Assembly: GCA_947501885.1 (NCBI GenBank) | Contig: CANMXN010000001.1 | Coordinates: 186,001 to 250,000, forward strand | DNA from: an uncultured Sphingorhabdus sp. | GTDB lineage: Bacteria > Pseudomonadota > Alphaproteobacteria > Sphingomonadales > Sphingomonadaceae | Length of the DNA stretch: 64,000 nt | Direction: 5' to 3' | In this document: positions 55,221 through 64,000 of the stretch, piece after piece | Position numbering within the stretch: position 1 is the stretch's first letter | Layout of the letters: every line of letters begins with the position of its first letter | The notes under the pieces: model-generated | What the model was told of the DNA's origin: nothing | Databases searched by the model: none | Seen by the model: the letters and a program-made list of their open reading frames with translations, nothing else | Program-made: the position numbers and the translations under genes

Positions 55221-55286
55221 AAATATAGTACATGATGATTCTATCGACTATAACGATAGTCATAATTCAGGCAAAGGAGTGGGAAA

Positions 55287-56360
55287 ATGGCCGCAGGACT
55301 CAAAGCAGTAGAAACAGGAAAACAGGCAAATACTATGGATCGTGAAAAAGCATTAGAAGCCGCATTGGCGCAAATTGATAGGGCATTTGGTAAAGGCTCC
55401 GCCATGAAATTGGGTAGCCGAGAAACTATGAATGTTGAGGCGGTGTCTACCGGATCAATTGGTTTGGATATTGCGCTTGGTATTGGCGGACTACCCAAAG
55501 GCCGTATCATTGAAATATATGGTCCAGAAAGTTCTGGTAAAACAACGCTAGCATTACATGCAATCGCAGAAGTTCAAAAAGCAGGCGGTACGGCTGCTTT
55601 TGTTGATGCCGAACATGCTTTAGACCCTGTTTATGCTAAAAAAGTTGGTGTTGATATTGATGAATTGGTAATTTCACAACCTGATACGGGTGAGCAAGCT
55701 TTGGAGATTACTGATACGTTGGTGCGTTCAAACGCAATTGATGTGTTGGTTGTCGATTCGGTGGCGGCTTTGGTGCCTCGTGCAGAAATTGAAGGTGAAA
55801 TGGGCGATACGCATGTTGGTTTACAGGCGCGTCTTATGAGCCAAGCTTTGCGTAAATTAACGGGTTCTATCAATCGCTCTAAATGTATGGTTATTTTCAT
55901 CAACCAAGTGCGTATGAAAATTGGTGTTATGTATGGTAATCCAGAAACAACATCTGGGGGTAATGCCTTGAAATTCTATGCATCGGTGCGCTTGGATATT
56001 CGCCGTACAGGGCAAATTAAAGACAAAGATGAAATTATTGGTAACAGTACGCGTGTAAAAATTGTTAAAAACAAAGTAGCTCCTCCTTTCAAACAAGTTG
56101 AATTCGATATTATGTATGGCAAGGGTATCTCCAAAGTTGGCGAGATGATCGACCTTGGGGTGAAAGCTGGATTGGTCGAGAAATCAGGGGCTTGGTTTAG
56201 CTATGATTCTGTTCGTATTGGACAGGGTCGCGAAAATTCAAAGCAATTCCTCTTAGACAATGAAGAATTATATAATAAGCTGGAAGATGCTATTCGCGGG
56301 AAAACTGAAGAAGTAGCCGAAGATATGTTGGCTGGCGAAATAGAAACAGAAAAAGAATAA
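55287..56360 (+). CDS. recA: Recombinase RecA
   Basis: RecA forms filaments on single-stranded DNA for strand exchange and triggers LexA self-cleavage. The 357-residue protein has Walker [64 protein letters not shown] and the acidic C-terminus. GGAGTGGG precedes ATG 55287, and an SOS box lies upstream. Confidence 0.99.
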   Translation: MAAGLKAVETGKQANTMDREKALEAALAQIDRAFGKGSAMKLGSRETMNVEAVSTGSIGLDIALGIGGLPKGRIIEIYGPESSGKTTLALHAIAEVQKAGGTAAFVDAEHALDPVYAKKVGVDIDELVISQPDTGEQALEITDTLVRSNAIDVLVVDSVAALVPRAEIEGEMGDTHVGLQARLMSQALRKLTGSINRSKCMVIFINQVRMKIGVMYGNPETTSGGNALKFYASVRLDIRRTGQIKDKDEIIGNSTRVKIVKNKVAPPFKQVEFDIMYGKGISKVGEMIDLGVKAGLVEKSGAWFSYDSVRIGQGRENSKQFLLDNEELYNKLEDAIRGKTEEVAEDMLAGEIETEKE

Positions 56361-56442
56361 ATTCTCATATTTTTATATGTGATGCGCTGATTTGATTCAG
56401 CATATTATTATTTATGTGACGGTTGCCTGTATACCGTCATAA

Positions 56443-56472
56443 GGCTCGCCTCTACCCACCCAGAGGCGGGCC
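56443..56472 (+). terminator. Likely recA terminator hairpin
   Basis: GGCTCGCCTCT and AGAGGCGGGCC form an 11-base-pair stem with one T-G pair around an eight-base loop, 82 bases after recA. The following run ATTTCC is poor in T, so termination strength is uncertain. The rest of 56361-56591 shows nothing else recognisable. Confidence 0.55.
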
Positions 56473-56591
56473 ATTTCCTATTGATATATAGGTATATTTT
56501 TTCAATATTTTGATCTATCAATCAATCTAATTACTAAAACCATTCAATATTGTTATTTTACAAGCTTGTAAGCAGCGCATTGCTAGCCTAA

Positions 56592-59246
56592 ATGAGCAAG
56601 ATGACTTCTACAAATGATATAAGACGCTCCTTTTTGGAATATTTTGGTAATATGGATCATGACATGGTGCCTTCGTCGCCATTGGTTCCTTATAATGACC
56701 CTACTTTAATGTTTGTAAATGCAGGGATGGTGCCGTTTAAAAATATTTTTACTGGCCTAGAAAAACGTGAAATAAATCGGGCAACCTCAAGCCAAAAATG
56801 TGTACGTGCAGGCGGCAAACATAATGATTTGGACAATGTCGGATATACTGCTCGCCACCATACATTTTTTGAAATGCTCGGAAACTTTTCTTTTGGTGAT
56901 TATTTCAAAGAAGATGCGATAAAACATTCATGGGCATTGCTAACAAATGTTTGGGGCATTGACCCAAATAAATTGACTGTTACTGTTTATCATACGGATG
57001 ATGAAGCTTATAATTTATGGAAAAAAATTGCTAACCTTCCTGATGAACGTATTATTCGTATCGCAACAGATGACAATTTTTGGTCGATGGGTGATACGGG
57101 ACCATGTGGCCCTTGCAGTGAAATTTTTTATGATCATGGTGATCATATTGAGGGCGGTCCTCCAGCTAGTCCCAATGAGGATGGTGATCGCTTTGTTGAA
57201 ATTTGGAATTTGGTATTCATGCAATATGACCGCCAAGAGGATGGAACGCAATTAGACTTACCAAAGCCTAGTATAGACACAGGTATGGGATTAGAACGTA
57301 TTGCTGCGGTTCTTCAAGGCGTACATGATAATTATGATACAGATATATTTCGGACATTAATTACAGCATCAGAGGCCTTAACCAATACAAAGGCTATTGG
57401 TGATCAAATGGCAAGCCATCGTGTGATTGCCGATCATTTACGCTCTTCTAGTTTTTTAATTGCAGATGGAGTGCTGCCCTCTAATGAAGGGCGCGGTTAT
57501 GTGCTGCGCCGTATCATGCGTCGTGCTATGCGCCATGCGCATATTTTGGGAACAAAAGAACCGCTCATGTACCGCTTGGTCAGTAGCCTTATTGCTGAAA
57601 TGGGCGCTGCTTATCCTGAATTGGTGCGTGCGCAGGCCTTAATTGAAGAGACATTAGAGCAAGAAGAAACGCGATTCCGCAAAACGCTAGATAAGGGATT
57701 GAAGCTTCTTGATGAAGCAACGACCAATATGCAGCAAGGTGATATATTATCTGGTGATATTGTCTTCAAACTTTATGATACATATGGTTTTCCATATGAT
57801 TTGACCGAAGATGCTCTTCGCGCCAATGGCTTTACAATTGATAAAGCGGGTTTTGATGCTGCTATGCAAGCCCAAAAAGACCGTGCGCGAGCAGCGTGGA
57901 AAGGCTCTGGAGCTAAGGCATCAGACGATATTTGGTTCGATATTGCTGAGCGCGTAGCCGCTACCGAATTTACGGGCTATAACGCAGACATTGGGGAAGG
58001 GCAGGTCGTTAGCATTATTAAAGATGGTGCTGAAACTAAGACCGCATCGCATGGCGATACAATCACTCTCATTACCAATCAAACTCCATTTTATGGCGAG
58101 TCTGGTGGGCAAATGGGTGATACTGGTACGATAAAATCAACAAATGGTCTCGATGCAAAAGTAAATGATACATCAAAACCATTGGGTAAATTGCATGCTC
58201 ATCATATGGAGATATTAAACGGCAATGTAAGCGTTGGTGATATCATTTCAATGGCGATTGATACGCATAGGCGTGATAATATGCGCTCGAACCATAGTGC
58301 GACGCATTTATTGCATGCTGCATTGCGTAAACAATTAGGATCACATGTTACGCAAAAAGGGAGTATGGTAGCAGCCGACCGATTGCGCTTTGATTTTTCA
58401 CATAATAAAGCGCTTGATGCCGATGAAATTGCCAATATTGAAGCAGAGGTAAATGCTCAAATTCGCGGGAATGATAAGGTCGAGACACGAATCATGTCAC
58501 CTGACGATGCAGTAGAGGCTGGTGCTCTGGCACTTTTTGGAGAGAAATATGGTGATGAAGTTCGCGTACTCTCTATGGGTAAAGAAGAGAATCAGAATTA
58601 TTCTGTCGAACTTTGCGGTGGTACTCATGTTAATGCATTGGGTGATATCGCATTATTTACTATTATTTCTGAAGGAGCTGTTGCGAGTGGTATTCGCCGT
58701 ATCGAGGCGCTCACAGGTGAAGCTGCACGACAACATTTATCAGGCCGCGAAGGGCAATTAAAGCAAATATCTGCGCTTCTTAAAACAGGTATAGAAGATA
58801 GCGTTGATCGGGTTGAAACATTATTGGCTGATAAAAAACGTTTAGAAAAAGAACTAGCCGACATTAAAACCAAATTGGCGATGTCGGGCGGTGCAGGACC
58901 AAAAGCGGAAATAGAAACTATAAATGATATAAAATTTTTGGGACAAGTTATTGAAGGTGTTGAACCAAAAGCCTTACGCGGTCTAGCCGATGAGCAGTTA
59001 AAAACGTTTGATAGCGGTATCATCACTATCATTGCGGCGAACGAAGGGGCGAATACCGTGGTGGTGGCTATCACAGCGGATTTACTAGAAACGCTACAAG
59101 CCCCAGATTTTGTGCGCATAGCAACCGAGGCTATGGGCGGGAAAGGCGGCGGCGGGCGTCCTGAAATGGCGCAAGGCGGTGGTCCTGCTGGATTGGATCA
59201 AGCCAATGCTGCGATAGAAGCCATTAAAGCCAAAATTGCAGCTTAA
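56592..59246 (+). CDS. alaS: Alanyl-tRNA synthetase
   Basis: The 884-residue protein is full length: class II catalytic core ([41 protein letters not shown]), tRNA-recognition helices, the editing domain with zinc ligands HSATHLLH and CGGTHV, and a C-terminal DHHA1 oligomerisation domain with a glycine-rich [16 protein letters not shown] segment. It charges tRNA-Ala and clears mischarged Ser and Gly. Confidence 0.99.
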   Translation: MSKMTSTNDIRRSFLEYFGNMDHDMVPSSPLVPYNDPTLMFVNAGMVPFKNIFTGLEKREINRATSSQKCVRAGGKHNDLDNVGYTARHHTFFEMLGNFSFGDYFKEDAIKHSWALLTNVWGIDPNKLTVTVYHTDDEAYNLWKKIANLPDERIIRIATDDNFWSMGDTGPCGPCSEIFYDHGDHIEGGPPASPNEDGDRFVEIWNLVFMQYDRQEDGTQLDLPKPSIDTGMGLERIAAVLQGVHDNYDTDIFRTLITASEALTNTKAIGDQMASHRVIADHLRSSSFLIADGVLPSNEGRGYVLRRIMRRAMRHAHILGTKEPLMYRLVSSLIAEMGAAYPELVRAQALIEETLEQEETRFRKTLDKGLKLLDEATTNMQQGDILSGDIVFKLYDTYGFPYDLTEDALRANGFTIDKAGFDAAMQAQKDRARAAWKGSGAKASDDIWFDIAERVAATEFTGYNADIGEGQVVSIIKDGAETKTASHGDTITLITNQTPFYGESGGQMGDTGTIKSTNGLDAKVNDTSKPLGKLHAHHMEILNGNVSVGDIISMAIDTHRRDNMRSNHSATHLLHAALRKQLGSHVTQKGSMVAADRLRFDFSHNKALDADEIANIEAEVNAQIRGNDKVETRIMSPDDAVEAGALALFGEKYGDEVRVLSMGKEENQNYSVELCGGTHVNALGDIALFTIISEGAVASGIRRIEALTGEAARQHLSGREGQLKQISALLKTGIEDSVDRVETLLADKKRLEKELADIKTKLAMSGGAGPKAEIETINDIKFLGQVIEGVEPKALRGLADEQLKTFDSGIITIIAANEGANTVVVAITADLLETLQAPDFVRIATEAMGGKGGGGRPEMAQGGGPAGLDQANAAIEAIKAKIAA

Positions 59247-59294
59247 TATATTTCTAAAATTCCCACACTATCTTGTGCGCATAAATTTAATGGT

Positions 59295-59325
59295 AAGGAC
59301 GGGCTTATTTCCCGTCCTTTAATTT
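59295..59325 (+). terminator. alaS terminator overlapping the 3' end of the prolyl oligopeptidase gene
   Basis: A perfect nine-base-pair stem AAGGACGGG/CCCGTCCTT around a seven-base loop is followed by TTAATTTTT on the plus strand, about 50 bases after alaS. Its loop and right arm contain the last codons and stop of the convergent peptidase gene (stop at 59307..59305). Confidence 0.85.
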
Positions 59326-61476
59326 TTGCATTAGATAGACATGTTGTAATGCAAGGCGTTTCGCTGTCTCTTTCAGATTTGCAGCGGCGCTGTGGCCTCC
59401 ATCAATATTTTCATAATAAAGAAAATCATGACCTTGGTCTTCAAAGCGTTTGGCTGTCTTACGTGCATGGCCAGGGTGAACACGATCATCTTTAGTGGAT
59501 GTGACGAAAAACACTTCAGGATATTCTGTATCGGCTTTAATATTATGGTAGGGAGATATTGCTTGTAAAAATTTACGTTCTTCATCAATTGCAGGACTAC
59601 CATATTCACCAACCCAGCTAGCACCTGCTAATAATTTATCATATCGAAGCATATCGAGTAATGGAACCGCACAAATTACTGCATTAAATAGATCAGGTCG
59701 CTGTGTGAACATAACGCCCATCAGTAAGCCGCCGTTAGAACCACCTTCAATCCCTAAATGTTTGGGGGAGGTTAGTTTTTTACTTATTAAATCCTCTGCC
59801 ACGGATATAAAATCATCATAAATGACCTGCCGATTGGTTTTTAATCCAGCTTGATGCCATTTCGGGCCATATTCACCGCCACCACGGATATTGGCTAACA
59901 CATAAATACCATCATTTTCTAACCATAATTTACCGCGTGTTGCTGAATAACTTGGGTTTAGAGAAACCTCAAAACCGCCATACCCATAGAGTAAAGTTGG
60001 GTTACTTCCATCCATTTTCAGACCTTTTTTACGAACAACAAAATATGGAACTTGTGTGCCATCTTTTGAAGTTGCAAAAAATTGATCGGCTACCATTTTA
60101 CTAGAATCAAACCAATCAGGTAGAGCTTTTGCCTCCGCCTTTTGCTGTACCGATGTATCATATGTCCATAATGTGCTTGGCTTTAAGAAGGACTGACTGT
60201 TGATAAAGGCAATATCTTCTTTATCATTAGTAGCGCCAATAGATATGGTTCCATTTTCGGGGAAATCAAGTTTTTGAGATGTCCATTTTTCACCATCCCA
60301 ATCAAAGGAATAGGCCGAACTTTTTACATCGCGAGAGATGCTCATTAAAACTTTTGATTTGGTAACGCCATAACCGTTTAATGATGATTTCTCATCGGGA
60401 CTATACACCAAATCTACGCTGGAGATTTTACCATCGGCCATAAAATCATCTAATGAGAAACTAACTAAGTCACCGCTTTTATAACCGCGCCAATCTTCAT
60501 TTAAGGACAATAAAATCTGTCCTTTAAATTCGCTTCCCAATCCTGATTTGGCAGGGATAGGGAATTTAACAGCTTCCTTTAACGTATCACCATCACGCGG
60601 AACCCAATATGTTTCAGATTCATAGAATGTCTTAGCACGAGTTACTATGATTTCGCGGCTATTATCAGCACGCAATATTGTGCCAGCAAAAAGGCCAACA
60701 TCTTTTTTATCTCCGCGCATAAATTCGGTGGCTTGCTCTATGCTCTGACCACGTTTCCATAATTTGGCAACCATTGGATAGCCTGATTCGGTTAAACTAC
60801 CCTCGCCAAAATCTATACCTATGAGTTGCGTATCTTTATCAAGCCAACTCGTGCCTCCTTTACTTTCTGGTGTTATGAATCCATCTGTTACCCATGTTTT
60901 GGTTTTACTGTTGAATTCACGCTGTACATTTGCATCTTTACCGCCATCGGATAGGGATATTATGCAAAGTTCATAATCAGGTGCGAGGCAGTTATTGCCT
61001 TGATAAACCCAGTTTTTGCCTTCAGATTTTGCAAGTGCGTCAATATCTAAGATAGTTTCCCATTTTGTATCGGTAGATAAATAACTATCTAATGTCGTTT
61101 GTCGCCAAATGCCGCGAACATGATCAGCATCTTGCCAAAAATTATGAGCAAAGCCTCCGCGATAAGAAACATAGGCTATCTTATCTTTAGAATTTAAAAT
61201 CTCTAATGCATCTGCTTCCATCTTTGTATAACGAGGATCAGAGGTAAGCCGCTTTAGGGTGCGTTGATTCCAATTTTCAACTTCTCCAAGAGCTTTTTCT
61301 CCTAATACCTCCTCTAAGTAGAGATGATCAGTATCGCTTTGCCCTGTTTTATTATATTCGGTCACACCAGACTTTCTATCTTGATTGTTTACATTATTAC
61401 TAGCCGCAATCAGCGCTGTTGAAGCCGTTCCAAGAAATAGGGCATTAATAATTCTGTTCCAAACCTTATGGTGCAT
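59305..61476 (-). CDS. Prolyl oligopeptidase family protein (S9A), exported
   Basis: The 723-residue protein has an N-terminal signal (ALFLGTASTALIAAS), a seven-bladed propeller (about 70-440) and an alpha/beta hydrolase domain with nucleophile Ser in GIEGGSNGGLLMG, Asp in TSTKDDRVHPGHA and His in IDGGHSAA. It would cleave short peptides after proline in the periplasm. The next gene upstream, the antiporter, ends 17 bases before its start. Confidence 0.92.
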   Translation of the reverse strand: MHHKVWNRIINALFLGTASTALIAASNNVNNQDRKSGVTEYNKTGQSDTDHLYLEEVLGEKALGEVENWNQRTLKRLTSDPRYTKMEADALEILNSKDKIAYVSYRGGFAHNFWQDADHVRGIWRQTTLDSYLSTDTKWETILDIDALAKSEGKNWVYQGNNCLAPDYELCIISLSDGGKDANVQREFNSKTKTWVTDGFITPESKGGTSWLDKDTQLIGIDFGEGSLTESGYPMVAKLWKRGQSIEQATEFMRGDKKDVGLFAGTILRADNSREIIVTRAKTFYESETYWVPRDGDTLKEAVKFPIPAKSGLGSEFKGQILLSLNEDWRGYKSGDLVSFSLDDFMADGKISSVDLVYSPDEKSSLNGYGVTKSKVLMSISRDVKSSAYSFDWDGEKWTSQKLDFPENGTISIGATNDKEDIAFINSQSFLKPSTLWTYDTSVQQKAEAKALPDWFDSSKMVADQFFATSKDGTQVPYFVVRKKGLKMDGSNPTLLYGYGGFEVSLNPSYSATRGKLWLENDGIYVLANIRGGGEYGPKWHQAGLKTNRQVIYDDFISVAEDLISKKLTSPKHLGIEGGSNGGLLMGVMFTQRPDLFNAVICAVPLLDMLRYDKLLAGASWVGEYGSPAIDEERKFLQAISPYHNIKADTEYPEVFFVTSTKDDRVHPGHARKTAKRFEDQGHDFLYYENIDGGHSAAANLKETAKRLALQHVYLMQKLKDGK

Positions 61477-61493
61477 ATCAAATATCTCCTAAT

Positions 61494-63257
61494 TTACTCA
61501 CTGGCCTTTAAAGCTGGCGCTTTATCTAAATCACCATCTTGCATAATTTGTTTTCGGTAAAAGTCACGTTTTTCGTGAATAGATGATATAACAGGCCCCA
61601 TTGCGATACCCAAATCGACCAAAACAGCTTCAGATAATTGTAGGCTGCTCTCTAATGTCTCGGGAACAGCATCACTCGCACCTGCACGATATAAGTTGGC
61701 TGCATTTTCAGTGTCACGAGCACGTGCAACAATTTTGATATGTGGTAACCAAGCTCTAACGCGGCGAACAGTTCTCTCCGCTAATACAGGGTTATCCATA
61801 GTTAAAATCAATGCTTTTGCGTGACCCAATTCTAACTTATCAAGTGTTTCTGGCCTTGTTATATCACCGAATATTACAGGATAACCATTGCGGCGTGCTT
61901 CTGCAACGGCATCAATATCTGATTCAACTGCAACATAATGTTGATCATGATAGGTCAGCATGTCCGCTACCAAACGACCGACACGACCAAAGCCAATAAT
62001 GACAGTGCGACCCTTGCTTTCTATATTATTTTCCTCAAGAGGGTCACTTGTATCACGCATTTCAATACGCCGCGCCATGTCATGTCCAATACGCGCCAAT
62101 ATAGGGGTGATAGTGAGGCCAATGGCCGTTGCTATTTGCCAGAAAGCTGCTGTTTCAGAATTAATAAGCTGCGCAGCGCTAGCCGCCGCTAATACGATCA
62201 ATGTGGTTTCAGAAGGACTAGACATTAAGACACCAGCCTCGGTCGCTGTTCCCGTTCGTGCTCCGCTTAATTTTAATAGGCTGCCAGTTACCGCAGATTT
62301 TACGATGATAATGCCAATAATGGCGGTCAATAAAGACACCCAATTTTCGATTACAAAATATATATCAATCTGCATACCGATACTGATCAAAAATACACCC
62401 AATGCTAAGCCCTTAAAAGGCGCAGTCATAACCTCGACTTCACCATGATAGTCGGTTTCTGCGATTAACATACCAGCAATTATGGCTCCTACGATGGGTG
62501 ATAGACCTACGGCACCAGTTATTAGACTTGCTATGATTACTACCAATAGGCTGATTGCCAAAAATAACTCGGGGCTTTTGGTGCGGGCCGCTTGACCAAA
62601 TAATGGCGGTAATAGAATACGCCCCAATATTAGCATTGCGATAATGACAGCAGCGCCTTGCCATAATATGGTGACAAGATTATCGACGGTGTCATTGGTG
62701 GCATAGGGTGCTAATGCGCCCAATATGAAGATGATTGGTACGATAGCAATATCTTCAAATAATAGCATAGCGAGTGCGGATTTCCCTACCGCAGATTTTG
62801 TACCAGAAATAGGCAATACCAATGCAGTGGAGGATAAAGCGAGTGCAATACCGAGGCCCATAGAACCTGCAAATGATAGGCCAGCAAAATAATGAATTGC
62901 GAGACCAATGATGAAACCGCTGCCAATTAATTCGGCGGCACCTACACCAAACACCAATTTACGCATCGTCCATAGACGCTTGAAACTTAATTCTAACCCA
63001 ATAGTGAATAGCAGTAGAATGATACCATATTCACCAAATGGTTTTATAGACTCTGCATCGGATATAGTGACCCATTCGAGCCATTGATACTGACTTGAAA
63101 GCGCCCCTAAGCCAAAGGGGCCAACCAATATTCCAACCAATATGAAACCAATGATAGGTGTAATGCGAAAGCGTGCAAAGGTTGGGATGATGATACCCGC
63201 AGCACCCAAAATAACGAGCGCATTATTCATACCATCAATTTGTAATTCTCCAGCCAT
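61494..63257 (-). CDS. Monovalent cation:proton antiporter, CPA2/KefB type with RCK domain
   Basis: The 587-residue inner-membrane protein has about twelve hydrophobic segments in residues 8-385 (FILVGILVGPFGLGAL, FTIGLELSF, ALALSSTALVLPI) and a C-terminal TrkA-N domain (VIIGFGRVGRLVADML...VAVESDIDAVAEARRNGYPVIFGD) that binds NAD(H). It resembles KefB/KefC and YbaL; the ligand-gating Kef-specific region is not certain, so the ion (K+ or Na+) stays open. It precedes the prolyl oligopeptidase gene. Confidence 0.9.
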   Translation of the reverse strand: MAGELQIDGMNNALVILGAAGIIIPTFARFRITPIIGFILVGILVGPFGLGALSSQYQWLEWVTISDAESIKPFGEYGIILLLFTIGLELSFKRLWTMRKLVFGVGAAELIGSGFIIGLAIHYFAGLSFAGSMGLGIALALSSTALVLPISGTKSAVGKSALAMLLFEDIAIVPIIFILGALAPYATNDTVDNLVTILWQGAAVIIAMLILGRILLPPLFGQAARTKSPELFLAISLLVVIIASLITGAVGLSPIVGAIIAGMLIAETDYHGEVEVMTAPFKGLALGVFLISIGMQIDIYFVIENWVSLLTAIIGIIIVKSAVTGSLLKLSGARTGTATEAGVLMSSPSETTLIVLAAASAAQLINSETAAFWQIATAIGLTITPILARIGHDMARRIEMRDTSDPLEENNIESKGRTVIIGFGRVGRLVADMLTYHDQHYVAVESDIDAVAEARRNGYPVIFGDITRPETLDKLELGHAKALILTMDNPVLAERTVRRVRAWLPHIKIVARARDTENAANLYRAGASDAVPETLESSLQLSEAVLVDLGIAMGPVISSIHEKRDFYRKQIMQDGDLDKAPALKASE

Positions 63258-63331
63258 GAGATGGCATTAATATATTTTAAGAGACTTTGAAATTACTATT
63301 ATGGTTTGAAACAAAATAGTGCAGATAATAC

Positions 63332-63369
63332 ACAAAATAAAACCCCCAACATATTATCTGTTGAGGGTT
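63332..63369 (-). terminator. Rho-independent terminator of icd
   Basis: On the minus strand AACCCTCAACA and TGTTGGGGGTT pair over 11 bases (one U-G) around a seven-base loop and lead into TTTATTTTG, 24 bases after the icd stop. Confidence 0.85.
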
Positions 63370-63393
63370 AAATTATTTACAGTCTGTAAGGGT

Positions 63394-64000
63394 TTACCAA
63401 TTGCCCATTGCTGTTTCTAGATTGTTTACAATGGCCTCAAAGAATTGTTCTGTGGTCATCCACGCTTGATCGGGACCAATTAGAATAGCCAAATCTTTGG
63501 TCATTTGGCCATTTTCAACCGTTTCAACGCATACGCGTTCTAATGTTTCGGCAAAGCGTGTGACTTCTGGCGTGTCATCAAATTTACCGCGGTTTTTCAA
63601 ACCACCTGTCCACGCAAAGATTGATGCGATAGGATTGGTAGATGTTGCCTTGCCTTGCTGGTGCTGGCGATAGTGACGTGTAACTGTGCCATGCGCTGCT
63701 TCTGATTCGACTGTTTTGCCATCAGGGCTCATCAACACAGATGTCATGAGACCAAGCGAACCAAACCCTTGTGCCACAGTGTCAGATTGCACGTCGCCAT
63801 CATAATTTTTACAGGCCCAAATGAATTTTCCAGACCATTTAAGCGCACTAGCTACCATGTCATCAATCAAACGATGCTGATACTCAATGCCCAATTCATC
63901 AAATTTTTCTTTAAACTCAGCTTGATAAATTTCTTCAAACAAGTCTTTGAAACGCCCATCATACGCTTTCATGATGGTGTTCTTGGTGGATAAGTAAACT
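63394..64000 (-). CDS. icd: NADP-dependent isocitrate dehydrogenase, C-terminal part
   Basis: The frame enters from the right edge (VYLSTKNTI before [12 protein letters not shown]) and gives about 201 residues of the C-terminal half. It contains [48 protein letters not shown] and [23 protein letters not shown]. This wording belongs to the homodimeric eukaryote-like type II enzyme, as in many alphaproteobacteria. It converts isocitrate to 2-oxoglutarate in the citric acid cycle. The N-terminal part is outside the window. Confidence 0.95.
   Translation of the reverse strand, partial: VYLSTKNTIMKAYDGRFKDLFEEIYQAEFKEKFDELGIEYQHRLIDDMVASALKWSGKFIWACKNYDGDVQSDTVAQGFGSLGLMTSVLMSPDGKTVESEAAHGTVTRHYRQHQQGKATSTNPIASIFAWTGGLKNRGKFDDTPEVTRFAETLERVCVETVENGQMTKDLAILIGPDQAWMTTEQFFEAIVNNLETAMGNW

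Noticed and set aside
61938-62448. Plus-strand frames opposite the antiporter gene
   Set aside because: They are complement shadows of a well-supported membrane protein gene.

Overview
The window looks like chromosome from an alphaproteobacterium, most likely a low-GC member or relative of the Sphingomonadales. The evidence is a circularly permuted two-piece tmRNA gene with a tag reading ANDNEALALAA, a GTTC-N7-GTTC SOS box in front of recA, an HdaA-type DnaA homologue, a CckA-like hybrid kinase, and the gene orders rpiB-glyA-nrdR, purM/purN-DUF2066-hdaA-ppk-ppx-rnd-aspS and slt-dapA-smpB-DUF2062-cckA-recA-alaS. Base composition is AT-rich by eye (roughly low forties % GC, not computed). The organism assignment is inference from gene content and order.

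Layout. 1-1760 is the most accessory part: a SIR2-like NAD-binding protein overlaps by an ATGA junction the start of a second gene that runs off the left edge, followed by an AT-rich gap and the 3' end of tRNA-Lys. 1.9-4.6 kb holds folK, a family-5 uracil-DNA glycosylase, a membrane-anchored redoxin and an L,D-transpeptidase. 4.7-11.6 kb is one minus-strand run: M28 peptidase lipoprotein, agmatine deiminase (aguA), a GltB-like FMN protein, two exported methyltransferase-fold paralogues and N-carbamoylputrescine amidase (aguB). The two enzymes turning agmatine into putrescine thus bracket three genes of unclear role. 11.8-16.7 kb has rpsD, chorismate mutase, trmJ, nrdR, two zinc-ribbon paralogues, glyA and rpiB.

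16.8-22.1 kb has an unknown AT-rich gene beside an alpha/beta hydrolase, two overlapping cysteine desulfurase genes with a [2Fe-2S] ferredoxin, and ssrA. 22.2-28.0 kb is the envelope cluster rsmA-pdxA-surA-lptD. 28.2-31.2 kb is pepA, holC, ndk and an acetyltransferase. A pair of inverted GC-rich palindromic repeats and an unknown membrane-anchored protein (31.2-32.0 kb) follow. 32-45.9 kb carries purM with a PurN-YjbR fusion, DUF2066, hdaA, ppk1, ppx, an I78 inhibitor-like lipoprotein, rnd, aspS, an unknown exported protein, a hydrolase and a PPK2 kinase, so three polyphosphate enzymes lie within 10 kb. 45.9-64 kb holds a small Cys-rich secreted protein, greB, slt, dapA, smpB, DUF2062, an M13 peptidase, cckA, recA, alaS, a prolyl oligopeptidase, a KefB-type antiporter and the 3' end of icd.

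Most of the window is ordinary core genome. The best candidates for something undescribed are the SIR2 protein with its coupled partner at the left edge, the interleaved agmatine operon, the twin desulfurase-ferredoxin set, and the two unrecognised AT-rich genes at 17.1-18.1 kb and 31.5-32.0 kb.
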